NCBI GenBank assembly: GCA_026018925.1
Contig: JAKSZU010000007.1
Location: forward strand, 94,153,501 to 94,217,500
Length of the DNA stretch: 64,000 bases
Reading direction: 5' to 3'
DNA from: Tupaia tana
Lineage: Eukaryota; Chordata; Mammalia; Scandentia; Tupaiidae
This document shows positions 19,323 through 29,029 of this stretch, one piece after another. Within the stretch, counting starts at the first letter, position 1; every line of letters starts with the position of its first letter. The position numbers and the translations under genes are program-made. The notes under the pieces were generated by a model. That model did no database searches. It was not told the origin of the DNA and was given only the letters and a program-made list of their open reading frames with translations.

Positions 19323-19353
19323 ATGGTCCAGAAATAGAAGAATAGGAACACAT

Positions 19354-19632
19354 GGGACTAGCAGATGGCATAATGGCTACATTACTAGACTCCCATGTAG
19401 TCGACCGCGGTTCGAGTCCTGGACTCAGTAGCTTAAATTCACTCTGCGTGCGTGTGCGTGCATGCCCAAGATCCCGAGAGGAGAATGGAGGAGAAGGGAT
19501 TGCAGCGTGACCATCCCCCCTGGGGGGTGATTTCTCGCTTTCTTTCTCTCTGTCTCTCTCTGTCTTTCTGGTGAGCACACGTGCTCTATAGCAAAAACCT
19601 CTCAAAAAAAAAAAAAAAAAAAAAAAAAAAAC
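19354..19632 (+). mobile_element. Young long tRNA-SINE
   Basis: GGGACTAGCAGATGGCATAA, perfect B box GGTTCGAGTCC, GATCCCGAGAGGAGAATGG, GAGCACACGTGCTCTATAGC, about 30-nt A-tail. Confidence 0.92.
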
Positions 19633-19800
19633 AGATGCACACATGCCCAAAATCCCAAAAGGAGGGAGAAATGGAGGGAAAGAGAGCAACGTGACCATTC
19701 TTCATGAAGGTGCTTTCTCTTCTCTCTCTCACTGTCTTTCTCCAGCAAGCACATGCACCCTCTGGCAAACTGAAACAAATCAGTAAAAAAATAAAAACCT
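19633..19800 (+). mobile_element. Headless old SINE body fused to the preceding A-tail
   Basis: Begins inside the body (GATGCACACATGCCCAAAAT), continues to AAGCACATGCACCCTCTGGC and an A-rich tail. No tRNA head precedes it; the upstream SINE's A-tail does. Either a 5'-truncated insertion or the remnant of a host SINE whose head was lost. Confidence 0.8.
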
Positions 19801-19985
19801 CAGGTCCAGCAAGTGGCGTGGTGGTTAAGGGTGCTAGACTCCCGCATGGCCGACTGCGGTTTGAGTCCCGGACCTGATGGCTTGCTTTCTCACCATCACC
19901 CCACCTCCCACACCATCCTTCTCTGGTCAAATTCACATAAATAAATAAAGCCAAATAAAATAATTCTTTAAAAAAAGAGAAAAAA
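19801..19985 (+). mobile_element. Short-form tRNA-SINE
   Basis: GGTCCAGCAAGTGGCGTGG, GACTCCCGCATGGCCGAC, B box GGTTTGAGTCCCGG, GCTTTCTCACCATC, CTGGTCAAATTCACATAAAT. Confidence 0.9.
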
Positions 19986-20362
19986 TTAAAAGAAAAGCCT
20001 CTTTCATCAAAACACACAATAAACAAACAAACAAGCCATGAACTAGGAAAAGACATTTGTAATCCTTTGTCAGAATAACACAAAGATCTCCTACAAACTG
20101 AGAAATTAAAAAATGAGACAATTCAATAGACATGACTTCTGTCAAGTTCTTGACAGAAGACGAAATCCAAACAACTAATGAACGTGTAGAGATACCCAAC
20201 CTCATTAGTATTCAGGAAACACAAATTAAAACTAATGTGACCACACTTACAAGATCAAAATGTCTGATCCTATCAAGTGTAACCAGCGATCACACGATGA
20301 TCCTTGGTTAATAGTACAACATTGAACAAATTGGTTCCGATGAATACCTTTGCTTGGTTCCT

Positions 20363-20622
20363 GATTTTTTTTTTTAGAGGTTTTTGCTATAGGGTGCGTG
20401 TGCTCGCCAGACAGACAGAGACAGAGAGACAGAAGGTGAGAAATCACCCCCCAGAGGGGATGGCCACTCCGCAATGCCTTCTCCTCCACTCTCCTCTCAG
20501 GATCTTGGGCACGCACACACAAGTGCCCAGCGTGAGTTTAAGCCACCGGGTCCGGGACGCAAACCGCGGTCAACTAAATGGGAGTCCAGCAACATAGCCA
20601 TTATGCTAACTACTGGTCCCGT
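20363..20622 (-). mobile_element. Young long tRNA-SINE, antisense, in L1
   Basis: TTTTTGCTATAGGGTGCGTG, AGAAATCACCCCCC, GTGAGTTTAAGCCACCGGG, ACTACTGGTCCC. Target duplication TTGGTTCCTGATTT/TTGGTTCCTGATCT. Confidence 0.93.
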
Positions 20623-20695
20623 TGGTTCCTGATCTTAACAACAACACATATACCACTGGTGGGGTGTAAATCGGCACGAATCCTTCAAAAAACAA

Positions 20696-20832
20696 TCTTT
20701 TGTTTTGCTTTTTGCCATAGGGCACACAGAGTCACTGGAGAGAGACAGAGAGAGGAAAAGGGAGAAATCATGCCCTGAGGGGAGATGTCCACCCACAATC
20801 CCTTCCCTTCCATTCTGCTCCTGGGGTTTTGG

Positions 20833-20866
<34 letters not shown>

Positions 20867-20962
20867 ACGCCTGCTGTGATTTTGAAGTCACTGGGTCTAG
20901 GACTGGAACCATAGTCGGCCATATGGGAGTCAGTGCCTAACCACCACGCCACCTCCTGGCCC
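20696..20962 (-). mobile_element. Middle-aged long tRNA-SINE, antisense, in L1
   Basis: TTTTTGCCATAGGGCACAC, GAGAAATCATGCCC, a (CA)n run at about 20834-20862, B-box complement GGACTGGAACCATAG, CCACCTCCTGGCCCC. Target duplication AAAAACAATCTTT. Confidence 0.92.
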
Positions 20963-21437
20963 CTTGAAAAACAATCTTTCAGCGTAAGGAAAGTTGGCAG
21001 TGCGCGTCCTGTGAGCAGCGATGCCTCTCCTAGTGTCTGCTCTAGAGTAGCCCTGTACGTACACCTGACAACACAGACAAGACGCCCAGGGCAGCCCTTT
21101 GCAACAGCGACAGTGCCCAACGACTGGGAAGCCGACCGGTCAGAATGCATAGAATAGGTGAGACTTGTAAATAATGCATGTGGAAGGCGGGGTAGTCTTA
21201 AGGCGGAGGAAATAAAGGAACTACAAATATGTCCAGCAGGAACAAAATACTGAATACTAGAAGCAAATCACAGAAGAATGTAAGACTCCATTTTTATAAA
21301 CTTAAAAATACAAGAGGAGACAATATTTGCTCTTAGAAACACATTTGTCTGGTTAAACAGCTTCTGAGGGGAAGACTAAGGAGAAAAGATCGAGAAGGAG
21401 ACATTACCGAAAGCAATGGTAAGACGGTTTTTGCTTA

Positions 21438-21725
21438 CAAAGGGTCAGCAGGTGGCACAGTGGTTAAAGGGCTGGGCTCCCACATGGCTGAAAGCAGATG
21501 GAGTCTTAGACCCAGTGGCTTGAAACTCACGCTGGGCAGATGTATATGCATGCCCAAAAGCCCAAGAGGAGAACGGACGAGAAGGAAATGCAACATGGCC
21601 CTTCCCCTGGGGTAGGGGGGTGATTTCTCACTTTCCCTCTGTCTGCCTCATCTCTCTCTCTCTATCTCTCTCTCTCTTTCTGATGATCACAAAGTGCCTT
21701 ATGGCCAAACAAACAAAAAAAAATC
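21438..21725 (+). mobile_element. Middle-aged long tRNA-SINE
   Basis: GGGTCAGCAGGTGGCACAG, GGGCTCCCACATGGCTG, body CCAAAAGCCCAAGAGGAG, long TC tract, ATCACAAAGTGCCTTATGGC. The B-box region (GATGGAGTCTTAG) is mutated. Confidence 0.88.
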
Positions 21726-21734
21726 ACTTTTATC

Positions 21735-21848
21735 TATGTATCTATTTATTTGTTGTGATTTCAAGCTGCTGGGTCTGGGACTCAAACCACCATAGGCCAT
21801 GTAGGACTCCAGCACTTTAACCACCACACCACCTGCTGGTCTCCAGAA
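21735..21848 (-). mobile_element. Short-form tRNA-SINE fragment, antisense
   Basis: TTTCAAGCTGCTGGGTCTGG, GGACTCAAACCACCATAGG, CCACACCACCTGCTGGTC. Only the head and a short AT-rich end (ATCTATTTATTTG) remain. Confidence 0.85.
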
Positions 21849-22268
21849 AAAAAAAAAATCTTAAAATAAAAAGGACAGGATGGTGGGCGGTGGGGAGGGA
21901 GAGAGGTGTCTCTGCTGACTCACTGAGGAGGGTTACCCACGTCAGTCTCTGGCGGATGGAGGATGAGTCATGCATACCCTTTACTGCGTACATCAGAGCC
22001 AGAGGTGAGGACGACAGGGAGAGACAAGCAGGTACGGGAGACAGGAGGGTCTGGAAACATGGGAAGTGCAGAAGACAAGTAGGTGAGTGCGGGGGTGGGG
22101 GACTGAAAAGGTCAATAGTAACTACCCACGAGGGACCTTCATTATATCAACTCGTTGATCTACGATCTGTGAGAAAGGCATGGCACTCATTTACAGAGGT
22201 GCAGCTGACACCCTCTGGCTACTTTGCTGGCTCCTCTCTCAGCTCTCAAATGCCCCAGGGCTCACCTC
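21849..22268. other. Unassigned sequence
   Basis: Purine-rich (GGTGGGCGGTGGGGAGGG). May continue the old L1 3' UTR, but I cannot align it. Confidence 0.35.
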
Positions 22269-22537
22269 TGTTTTTTGTTTGTCTGTTTGTTTTTAGAGAG
22301 ATTTTTGCTATAGGGCACGTGTGCTCACCAGAGACACAGAGAGATACAGAGACAGAAAATGAGGAATCACCCCTCAGGGGGCTAGCCACACCGCAACCCC
22401 TTCTCCTCTAGTCCCTCGGGGTTTGGGGCATGCACACACCTGCACTGGTGTGAGTTTGAGTTGTCAGGTCCAGGACTCGAACCGCAGTCGGCTACGTGGG
22501 AATCTAGCAATATACCCATTATACTACCTGCTGGTCC
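22269..22537 (-). mobile_element. Middle-aged long tRNA-SINE, antisense
   Basis: TTTTTGCTATAGGGCACGTG, AGGAATCACCCC, B-box complement GGACTCGAACCGCAGTC, CTACCTGCTGGTCC. Target duplication AGGGCTCACCTCT/AGGGCTCATCTCT. Confidence 0.93.
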
Positions 22538-22539
22538 TC

Positions 22540-23085
22540 CCTCAGGGCTCATCTCTTAGAGTTCTTCTCCACTTACATTCAGTTCTGGGAGATCTCATCC
22601 AATGCACAGCTTCAAATGCCATGTGTCCACTGCTGACCTTCACATTGACTGCTCCAAGAAGGCCTCTCCCAGGCGTCACCGTCCTGGAGCTCCAGCAGCC
22701 TGGCCAGCCCCATGCTTGGGTCTCTAATCAGCACCCCAGATCCACCCTGATGAATAAAAAGGTTTGATTTTTCTCCAAGTCTTCCACAACTCAGCAAGGG
22801 GTGCATCCTTCACCCAGACCTCAGGTCGAAATTGTTGGGCCATCCTTGACTCCTGTCTTCACGCTTCACGTGCAGTCCAGGAGCAGGGCCTATGAGCTCT
22901 TTCTTCAACGCAAATTCCAAACCCGGCCACTTCTCACCCTTCACCACGTTCTCTCTGGTCTGAGGCCTCCTGCTCTCTCAGTCAGGTGTTAGCACGTGAC
23001 AAATCTTCTTGTGTCAGTTCTTTGCCTCTATTTGTCCATTCTCCACACAGAAGCCAAAATGACTGTTCAGTATATAAACAATCTG
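22540..23085 (+). mobile_element. LINE-2 (L2) fragment
   Basis: Order and wording fit L2: GAGATCTCATCCAATGCACA, CTTCAAATGCCATGTG, then CCATCCTTGACTCCTGTC, GCAAATTCCAAACCCGGCC, CTTCTCACCCTTCACCACG. L2 has been inactive since early in mammalian history. Confidence 0.8.
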
Positions 23086-23425
23086 GGTGGTGATTATAAG
23101 GATGTTTACTGTAGTTCTCAGTACTAGAAATAGGGGAACTTCCTCAACTTAAAAAAAAAAATCTATGAAAGAACTTACAGCTAATACTTACTGGTGAGAA
23201 ACCAGAAGCTTTCCCACTAAGATCAGGAAGAAGGCAGGCGTGTTTCTGTCATTGCTCCTTGTCAGCATCATACTGGAAGTTCTAGCTAATGTAATAAGAT
23301 AAGAAAAGGATATACAAAGTAGGCAGATTGTTAAATAAATAAAAGTGCCTTCGCTCATAGGTCATCTATGTAGAAAATCCAAATAAATTCACACGAAAAA
23401 TCCTAGCACTAAAAAGTGATTATAG

Positions 23426-23692
23426 CGGGAACCAGCAGTTAGTGTAATGGCTATGTCGCTGGACTCCCACGTAGTCGACCGCGGTTCGTGTCTCGGACCC
23501 GGTGGCTTACAACTCACGCCGGGCGCGTATGCGTGCGTGCCCAGGATCCCGAGAGGAGAATGGAGGAGAAGGGATTGCGGCGTGACCATCCCCCCTGAGG
23601 GGTGATTTCTCGCTTTCTGTCTCTATGTCTCTCTCTGTCTGTCTGGCGAGCGCACGCGCCCTATAGCGAAAAACTTCTCAAAAAAAAAAAAA
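23426..23692 (+). mobile_element. Young long tRNA-SINE in L1
   Basis: GGAACCAGCAGTTAGTGTAA, B-box GGTTCGTGTCTCGG, GATCCCGAGAGGAGAATGG, GCGCACGCGCCCTATAGC. Target duplication AAAAAGTGATTATAG is perfect. Confidence 0.95.
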
Positions 23693-23943
23693 AAGTGATT
23701 ATAGCAAGAGTAGGATACAAGGTTAATAAGCAAAATTTAATCACTTTCCTATACACTAGCAATGAACAGTGAAATTTAAAATTAAAAATGTGATACCACT
23801 TAAACAACCAAAAATCAAGCATAAATAAATAGATGAATAAAACACAATCACATTTACATTGGCACCCTCAAAAATAAAATAGGTATAAATCTAACAAAAT
23901 GTGTATAAAAACTATATGAAAGAATTATAAAATTGTAAAATTT

Positions 23944-24240
23944 GGGGACCAGCAGCCATAGTATAATGACTATGTCACTGGACTCCCATGTAGTCGACTG
24001 CAGTTCGAGTCCTGGACCCGGTGGCTTAAACTCACACTGGGCATGTGTGCATGCGTGCCCAAGATCCCAAGAGAATGGAGAAGGGATTGTGGTGTGGTCA
24101 TCCCCCCGGGGGGTGATTTCTCGCTTTCTGTCTCTCTGTCTCTCTCTGACTTTCTGGCAAGCGCATGCACCCTATAGCAAAAAACTCTCCAAAATAAATT
24201 AATTAATTAATTAATTAATTAAAATAAAATAAAATAAAAT
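23944..24240 (+). mobile_element. Young long tRNA-SINE in L1
   Basis: GGGGACCAGCAGCCATAGTA, B box CAGTTCGAGTCCTGG, CCCAAGATCCCAAGAG, GCGCATGCACCCTATAGC, tail of (AATT)n and (AAAAT)n. Target AAAATTGTAAA on both sides. Confidence 0.92.
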
Positions 24241-24243
24241 TGT
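24192..24243 (+). repeat. (AATT)n / (AAAAT)n simple repeat
   Basis: AATTAATTAATTAATTAATT followed by AAAATAAAATAAAAT; SINE tail. Confidence 0.95.
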
Positions 24244-24793
24244 AAAGCTTTGATGAATGAACTAAATGAAATGATATACCATATTCATAGATGGAAAGAC
24301 CCAACATTGTCAAGATATTAGTTCTTCTCACCTTGACCTATAGCTTAGACATAATCACAGTTAAAATTCTAGCAACTTATTTTGTGAGTATCAACAAACT
24401 GATTTTAAAATTTTTATAGAAAAGAAAAAAAAAAAACAGAATAGCCATAGAAAGAAAAGAATAAAGTCAAGGACAGTCACTACCCTATTTCAAAATTTAC
24501 TATAAAATGACAGTAATCAAGAGTAAACAAGTAGTTGGATGGGACAGAATAGAGAACCCAGAAATAGATCCACATAAATACCCTCAACTGATCTTTGACA
24601 AAGAATCAAAGGCAACACAATAAACTAAAAATAGTCTTTTCAACATACGGCACTGCAACAACTGAATATCCACCTGAAAAATAAAAGCAATCTCAATACA
24701 GGACTTACACCCTTTGCAAAAATGAACTCAAAAATGGATCACAGACCTAAAGGTAAAACATAAAACTATAAAACTGTTAGAATATAATAGAAG

Positions 24794-24985
24794 AGGGACC
24801 AGCACATGGCGTGGTGGTTGAAGTGTTAGACCACATGGCCAACCACAGTTTGAGTCCCGGACCTGGTGGCTTGCTTTCTCATTCTCTCTCTCTCTCTCAT
24901 CAAATTAAAATGAATGAATGAATGAATAAATAAAATAAAATAAAATAAAATAAAATAAAATAAAATAATTCTTTTTTTAAATAAA
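24794..24985 (+). mobile_element. Short-form tRNA-SINE in L1
   Basis: GGGACCAGCACATGGCGTGG, B box AGTTTGAGTCCCGG, CTTTCTCATTCTC, ATCAAATTAAAATGAATG and a long (AAAAT)n tail. Target duplication ATAATAGAAGAG. Confidence 0.93.
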
Positions 24986-25034
24986 GAAGATAATAGAAGA
25001 GAAAATCCAGTTGATCTTGTGTATGACAATAACT

Positions 25035-25308
25035 TTCTTTTTTTTTTTTTTTTGGAGAGGTTTTTCGCTATAGGGCACGTGCGTTCACCAGACAGACAGA
25101 GAGAGACATAGAGACAGAAAGCGAGAAATCACCCCCCAGGGGGGATGGTCACGCCGCAATCCCGTCTCCTCCATTCTCCTCTTGGGATCTTGGGCACGCA
25201 CGCACACGCTCCCGGCGTGAGTTTTAAGCCACCGGGTCCGGGACGTGAACCACAGTCGACTACGTGGGAGTCCAGCGACATAGCCGTTACGCTAACTGCT
25301 GGTTCCCA
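25035..25308 (-). mobile_element. Young long tRNA-SINE, antisense, in L1
   Basis: TTTTTCGCTATAGGGCACG, AGAAATCACCCCCC, GCCACCGGGTCCGGGACG, GCTAACTGCTGGTTCCC. Target duplication CAATAACTTTCT. Confidence 0.94.
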
Positions 25309-25397
25309 ATAACTTTCTAGATACTACACCGAAAGCAAAATCTATGAAAATACAGATTGGCAAATCAGACTTCACTAAGATTAAAACCGTCTGCTCT

Positions 25398-25580
25398 GGG
25401 GCTCAGCTGTAATGGCACATGCTGCTAAGAGGGTATGCTCTGTGGGCTGGGGTACATAGGAGACCTGGGTTCACTTCCTGGTCCAATCCCAAGGACGGGT
25501 GCACGTGCCTGTAACCCCAGTGACTCAGAAAGCTAAGGCAGAAGGATCACAACAGCAAGACCTAGCCTTTGAAGGAAAAA
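25398..25580 (+). mobile_element. Composite SINE: tRNA-like head joined to 7SL/Alu-like part
   Basis: The head GGGGCTCAGCTGTAATGGC with B-box-like GGGTTCACTTCC is followed by GTGCACGTGCCTGTAACCCC, GTGACTCAGAAAGCTAAGGC and AGAAGGATCAC, which line up with the 7SL RNA/Alu stretch GTGCCTGTAATCCCAG...GAGGCTGAGGC...AGGATC. A short A-rich end precedes the perfect 9-bp target duplication GTCTGCTCT (25389-25397, 25581-25589). It is unrelated to the dominant SINE and the only copy I see. Confidence 0.8.
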
Positions 25581-26070
25581 GTCTGCTCTAGGAGAGACAC
25601 AATCAAGAAAATAAGAAGCCTCTACCTGGGAGAAAATATTTGCAAAAGGAACATTTGATAAAGAACTATAATCCAAAATATACAAAGAACACTTAAAACT
25701 CAACAATACGAAGATGAACGACTTGATTAAAAAGTGGGTAAAAGATCAGAATAGACCCCCTCAGCAGAGAAGATACAGAGATGGCGAATAAATGTGTGGA
25801 AATATACTCAGCATCATATGTGATTATGAATTGCAAATTAAAATAACAGTGAGACACTATTGTATACCTATTAGGATGACCAGAACCCAAACCACGGACA
25901 CCACTAAATGCTGGCAAGAACGTACAGCCATAGGAACCCTCATTCATTGTTAGTGGGCTGCAAAATAGTACAGCCATTCTGCAAACTGAATATAGATCTA
26001 CCATATAATCTAATTTTGCTTTTTGCTATTTAGCCAAATAAGTTGAAAATGTATGTTTTCAAAACATGTG

Positions 26071-26362
26071 TACCAGGGACCAGCAGATGGTGTAATGGCT
26101 ATGTCACTGGACTCTCATGTAGTCGACCGCAGTTTGAATCCCGGACCCGGTGACTTAAACTGAGGCAGGGCTTGTGTGCGTGCATGCCCAAGATCCCGAG
26201 AGGAGAATGGAGGAGAAGGGATTGCGGCGTGGCCATCCCCCCTGGGGGGTGATTTCTCACTTTCTGTCTCTCTGTCTCTCTCTGTCTTTCTGGCAAGTGC
26301 ACGCGCCCTGTAGCAAAAGCCTCTCCAAAAAAAAAAAAAGAAGAAAGAAAAAACTTTATTTT
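26071..26362 (+). mobile_element. Young long tRNA-SINE in L1
   Basis: GGGACCAGCAGATGGTGTAA, GGACTCTCATGTAGTCGACC, CAGTTTGAATCCCGG, GATCCCGAGAGGAGAATGG, GCACGCGCCCTGTAGC, A/GAAAG tail. First of seven sense SINEs in a row. Confidence 0.93.
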
Positions 26363-26369
26363 AAATCTT

Positions 26370-26564
26370 ATGGGGCCAGCAGGTAGCATGGTGGTTAAGG
26401 CACTGGACTCCTAGATGGCCAACCACAGTTCAAGTCCCAAATGTGGTGGCTTGCTTTGTCGCTTTCCCTCTCTTTCTCTCTAGTGAGTGCACGTGATCTG
26501 TAGCAAATTTTTAAATAATATTAATAAACAAAACTAAATAAATAATTATTTTTTAAAAAGGGGG
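26370..26564 (+). mobile_element. Short-form tRNA-SINE with partial tail module
   Basis: GGGGCCAGCAGGTAGCATGG, CAGTTCAAGTCCC, TGGCTTGCTTTGTCGC, AGTGAGTGCACGTGATCTGT, AT-rich tail. Confidence 0.9.
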
Positions 26565-26716
26565 GGCAGGAGGTGGCATGGGTGTTAAGGCACTGGACTA
26601 CACAAGGCTGACTATAGTTTAAGTGGCAGATCCGGTGGCTTGCTTTCTCACATACTCTCTCTCTCTCTCTGGTGAGTGTGCATGCCTTGTATCATATTAA
26701 AAAGTGATGATGATAA
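26565..26716 (+). mobile_element. Short-form tRNA-SINE with partial tail module
   Basis: GGGGGCAGGAGGTGGCATGG, GACTACACAAGGCTGAC, AGTTTAAGTGGC (decayed B box), GCTTTCTCACATAC, GGTGAGTGTGCATGCCTTG. Carries the next SINE in its tail. Confidence 0.87.
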
Positions 26717-26984
26717 GAGACCAGCAGTTAGCGTAATGGCTATGTCGCTGGACTCCCACGTAGTAGACCGCAGTTCATATCCCGGACCCCACGGCTTAAA
26801 CTCATGCTGGGCACGTGTGCGTGCGTGCCCAAGATCCCGAGAGGAGAATGGAGGAGAAGGGATTGCAGCATGCCAATCCTCCCTGGGGGGTGATTTCTCT
26901 CTTTCTGTCTCTCTGTCTCTCTCTGTCTATCTGGTGAGCACACGCGCCCTATAGCAAAAACCTCTTCAGAAAAAAAAAAAGTGA
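26717..26984 (+). mobile_element. Young long tRNA-SINE nested in a SINE tail
   Basis: AGACCAGCAGTTAGCGTAAT, GGACTCCCACGTAGTAGACC, CAGTTCATATCCCGG, GATCCCGAGAGGAGAATGG, ACACGCGCCCTATAGC. Target duplication AAAAAGTGATGATGATAA. Confidence 0.95.
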
Positions 26985-27004
26985 TGATGATAAAACAGAA
27001 GTTA

Positions 27005-27211
27005 AATAAACTTTTTTTAAAAAAGAAAAACGTCTTAATTTTATAAGATATCCACATGCTAAATAATGAAGTTGAACCCCTATCTCACACCATATACAGA
27101 AATAAACTCAAAACAGAGACCAGCAGATGTCCTAATGATTATGTCGCTGGACTCCCATGTAATTGGCCACAGTTCAAGTCCCAGACCCGGTAATTTAAAA
27201 CTCATGCCGGG

Positions 27212-27244
<33 letters not shown>

Positions 27245-27560
27245 CCAAAATCCCAAGAGGTGACTGGAGGAGAAGGGATTGTAGCATGGCCATCCCCCCA
27301 GGGGTGATTTCTCACTATCTCTCTTTATCTCTCTATCTCTCTGGTGAGCACACGAACCCTATAGCAAAAATCTCTCTTGAAAAAAAAAAAGAAATAAACT
27401 CAAAACAGATCAACAACTTAAATACACAAGCTGAGTACAAAAAACACTTCGAAGAAAACACAGACGTTAATCTTCACAATGCTGGATTTGGAAATAGAAT
27501 CTTTGGTATGGCACCAAACACATGGAAGAAATAAATAAACTTTTTTAGTAAGTCTTTTCA
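27005..27560 (+). mobile_element. Second L1 ORF2 piece, interrupted by a SINE
   Basis: CCCTATCTCACACCATATAC, AGAAATAAACTCAAAACAG and, after the SINE, GATTTGGAAATAGAATCTTT then GGTATGGCACC. This part of ORF2 lies upstream of the region at 25.3-26.0 kb although it is further along here, so it is a separate L1 insertion or a rearranged piece. Confidence 0.75.
27117..27390 (+). mobile_element. Young long tRNA-SINE in L1
   Basis: GAGACCAGCAGATGTCCTAA, CAGTTCAAGTCCC, GT segment expanded (about 27196-27241), TGCCCAAAATCCCAAGAGG, ACACGAACCCTATAGC. Target duplication GAAATAAACTCAAAACAG. Confidence 0.94.
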
Positions 27561-27836
27561 TTGGACCAGCAGATAGCATAATGGTTACATTGCTGGATTC
27601 CCACGTGATCAACCTCAGGTTGAGTCCCAGACCCAGCGACTTAATACCGAGACACCAGGCACATGTCCAAGATCCCAAAAGGAGAACTGAGGAGAAGGGA
27701 TTGTAGTGTGGTCATCCCCCCTGGGATGTGTTTTCTCACTTTCTGTCTCTCTGTCTCTTTCTGTCTCTCCAGTAAGCGCACGTGTCCTATAGCAAAAATC
27801 TCTCTTAAAAAAATGTTTTAAAAAATTATCACATGA
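27561..27836 (+). mobile_element. Young long tRNA-SINE
   Basis: TGGACCAGCAGATAGCATAA, CAGGTTGAGTCCC, GATCCCAAAAGGAGAAC, GCGCACGTGTCCTATAGC. The GT segment is shortened. Confidence 0.92.
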
Positions 27837-27837
27837 G

Positions 27838-28106
27838 GGACCAGCAGTTGGCATAATGGCTATGTTGCTGAACCCCCATGTAGCTGACCACAGTTCAAGT
27901 CCCGGACCCGGTGGCTTAAACTCACGCCAGGCACATGTACATGCGTACCCAAGATCCCAAGAGGAGAAGGGAGGAGAAGGGATTGCGGCTGTGGCCATCC
28001 CCCCTGGAGGGTGATTTCTCACTTTTTATCTCTTTGTCTCTCTGTGTCTTTCTGGAAAGCGCACGTGCCCTATAGCAAAAACCTCTCCAAAAAAAAAAAA
28101 AAATGT
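27838..28106 (+). mobile_element. Young long tRNA-SINE
   Basis: GGGACCAGCAGTTGGCATAA, CAGTTCAAGTCCCGG, GATCCCAAGAGGAGAAGG, GCGCACGTGCCCTATAGC, A-tail. Confidence 0.94.
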
Positions 28107-28119
28107 ATATATCGCATGG

Positions 28120-28390
28120 AAGGGACCAGCAGTTAGCATAATGGCTATGTCCCTGAACGCCCATGTAGTCGACCGTGGTTCAAGTCCCGGACCTGGTGGC
28201 TTAAACTCACACCGGGCGCGTGTGCATGCATGCCCAAGATCCCGAGAGGAGAATGGAGGAGAAGGGATTGCTGCGTGGCCATCCCTCCCGGGGAGTGATT
28301 TCTCACTTTCTGTCTCTCTGTCTCTCTCTTTCTGGTGAGCGTATGTGCCCTATAGCAAAAGCCTCTGCAAAAAAAAAAAAAATAGGAAAA
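28120..28390 (+). mobile_element. Young long tRNA-SINE
   Basis: GGGACCAGCAGTTAGCATAA, GGTTCAAGTCCCGG, GATCCCGAGAGGAGAATGG, GTATGTGCCCTATAGC, A-tail. Together with the previous copy it splits L1 at AATTATCACATGA / AATTGTCACATGA. Confidence 0.94.
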
Positions 28391-28915
28391 AAAATTGTCA
28401 CATGACACAGCAATTCCACTCCTTGGTATGTACCCAAAAGAACAGTAAACAGACACTCAAACAAGTACATTTACACGCATGTCCAATGCAGCCTTATTCA
28501 CAATAGCCAGATAATGACTGAATGGATAAACGAATTGTGGCATATACAATGGATATTATTCAGACACGCAAAGGGATGAAGTTACGACGTATGCTATAAC
28601 AGGGATGAACCTCAAAGGCATTATGCCAAGTGAGAAAAATAAAACACGCACTTCATGGTTCCACTTAAAGAAATATTTGGGGTGAACCCACAGCGACAGA
28701 AGGCGAATGGGTCTTCGCCAGGGCTGAGGGGAAGGAGGAGAGGGGCTGCTTACCAGGGATGGGTCCCTTGGAGCTGATGAGCCTGTTTGGGGTCAGACAG
28801 AAGTGCTGGTTAGGTGATATTGGAAGTGCACTAAACGCCACTGAGCCATTCACTTTAAAGAGCTTAATTCTATATTATGTGAAATTCACCTCCATTTAAA
28901 AGCAAACTTCTAGTT
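28391..28915 (+). mobile_element. L1 ORF2 end and 3' UTR
   Basis: CATGACACAGCAATTCCACT, GTATGTACCCAAAAGAAC, ATTCACAATAGCCAGATAAT, TGGATATTATTCAGACACG, then ATTATGTGAAATTCACCTCC. Standard L1M-type 3' end, degraded. Confidence 0.9.
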
Positions 28916-29029
28916 TTGTCCCTGAGCCATTAAGAAAAATCCCTGCAAACTTTGGGGTTTTAATCCAAAGTATATAAATATCCATGTGTCCATATCGACA
29001 TAAGTAACAATTAAGAAGACAGAGGGGAA

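Larger units (their letters stand above)
19986..21435 (+). mobile_element. Old L1 3' half, interrupted by two antisense SINEs
   Basis: AAAACACACAATAAACAAAC, GACATTTGTAATCCTTTGTC, AATCCAAACAACTAATGAAC, CAACCTCATTAGTATTCAGG, CAAATTAAAACTAATG and the 3' stretch with AGGGCAGCCCTTTGCAAC and GGAAGCCGACCGGTCAG are the end of L1 ORF2 and its 3' UTR. Open frames are destroyed. Confidence 0.82.
23110..24795 (+). mobile_element. L1 ORF2 fragment, interrupted by two young SINEs
   Basis: GGGGAACTTCCTCAACTT, CTATGAAAGAACTTACAGC, CCACTAAGATCAGGAAGAAG, TACTGGAAGTTCTAGC correspond to the L1 reverse-transcriptase/C-terminal region. Continues after each SINE to CTCAACTGATCTTTGACAAA and ACTCAAAAATGGATCACAG. Multiple frameshifts; inactive. 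Confidence 0.9.
24986..26068 (+). mobile_element. L1 ORF2 C-terminal end, interrupted by two SINEs
   Basis: CAGATTGGCAAATCAGACTT, then (after the SINEs) GAGAAAATATTTGCAAAAGG, ACACTTAAAACTCAACAATA, CAGTGAGACACTATTGTATA and CCCTCATTCATTGTTAGTGG: the classic end of L1 ORF2. Confidence 0.9.

Noticed and set aside
18994-19698. 234-codon minus-strand frame
   Set aside because: Composed entirely of the antisense of two tandem young SINEs including poly-A tails read as poly-F/K. The same peptide strings recur at every young SINE.
24986-26068. Potentially active L1
   Set aside because: Only 3' portions are present, with many frameshifts and nested SINEs; no 5' UTR or ORF1 and no intact ORF2.
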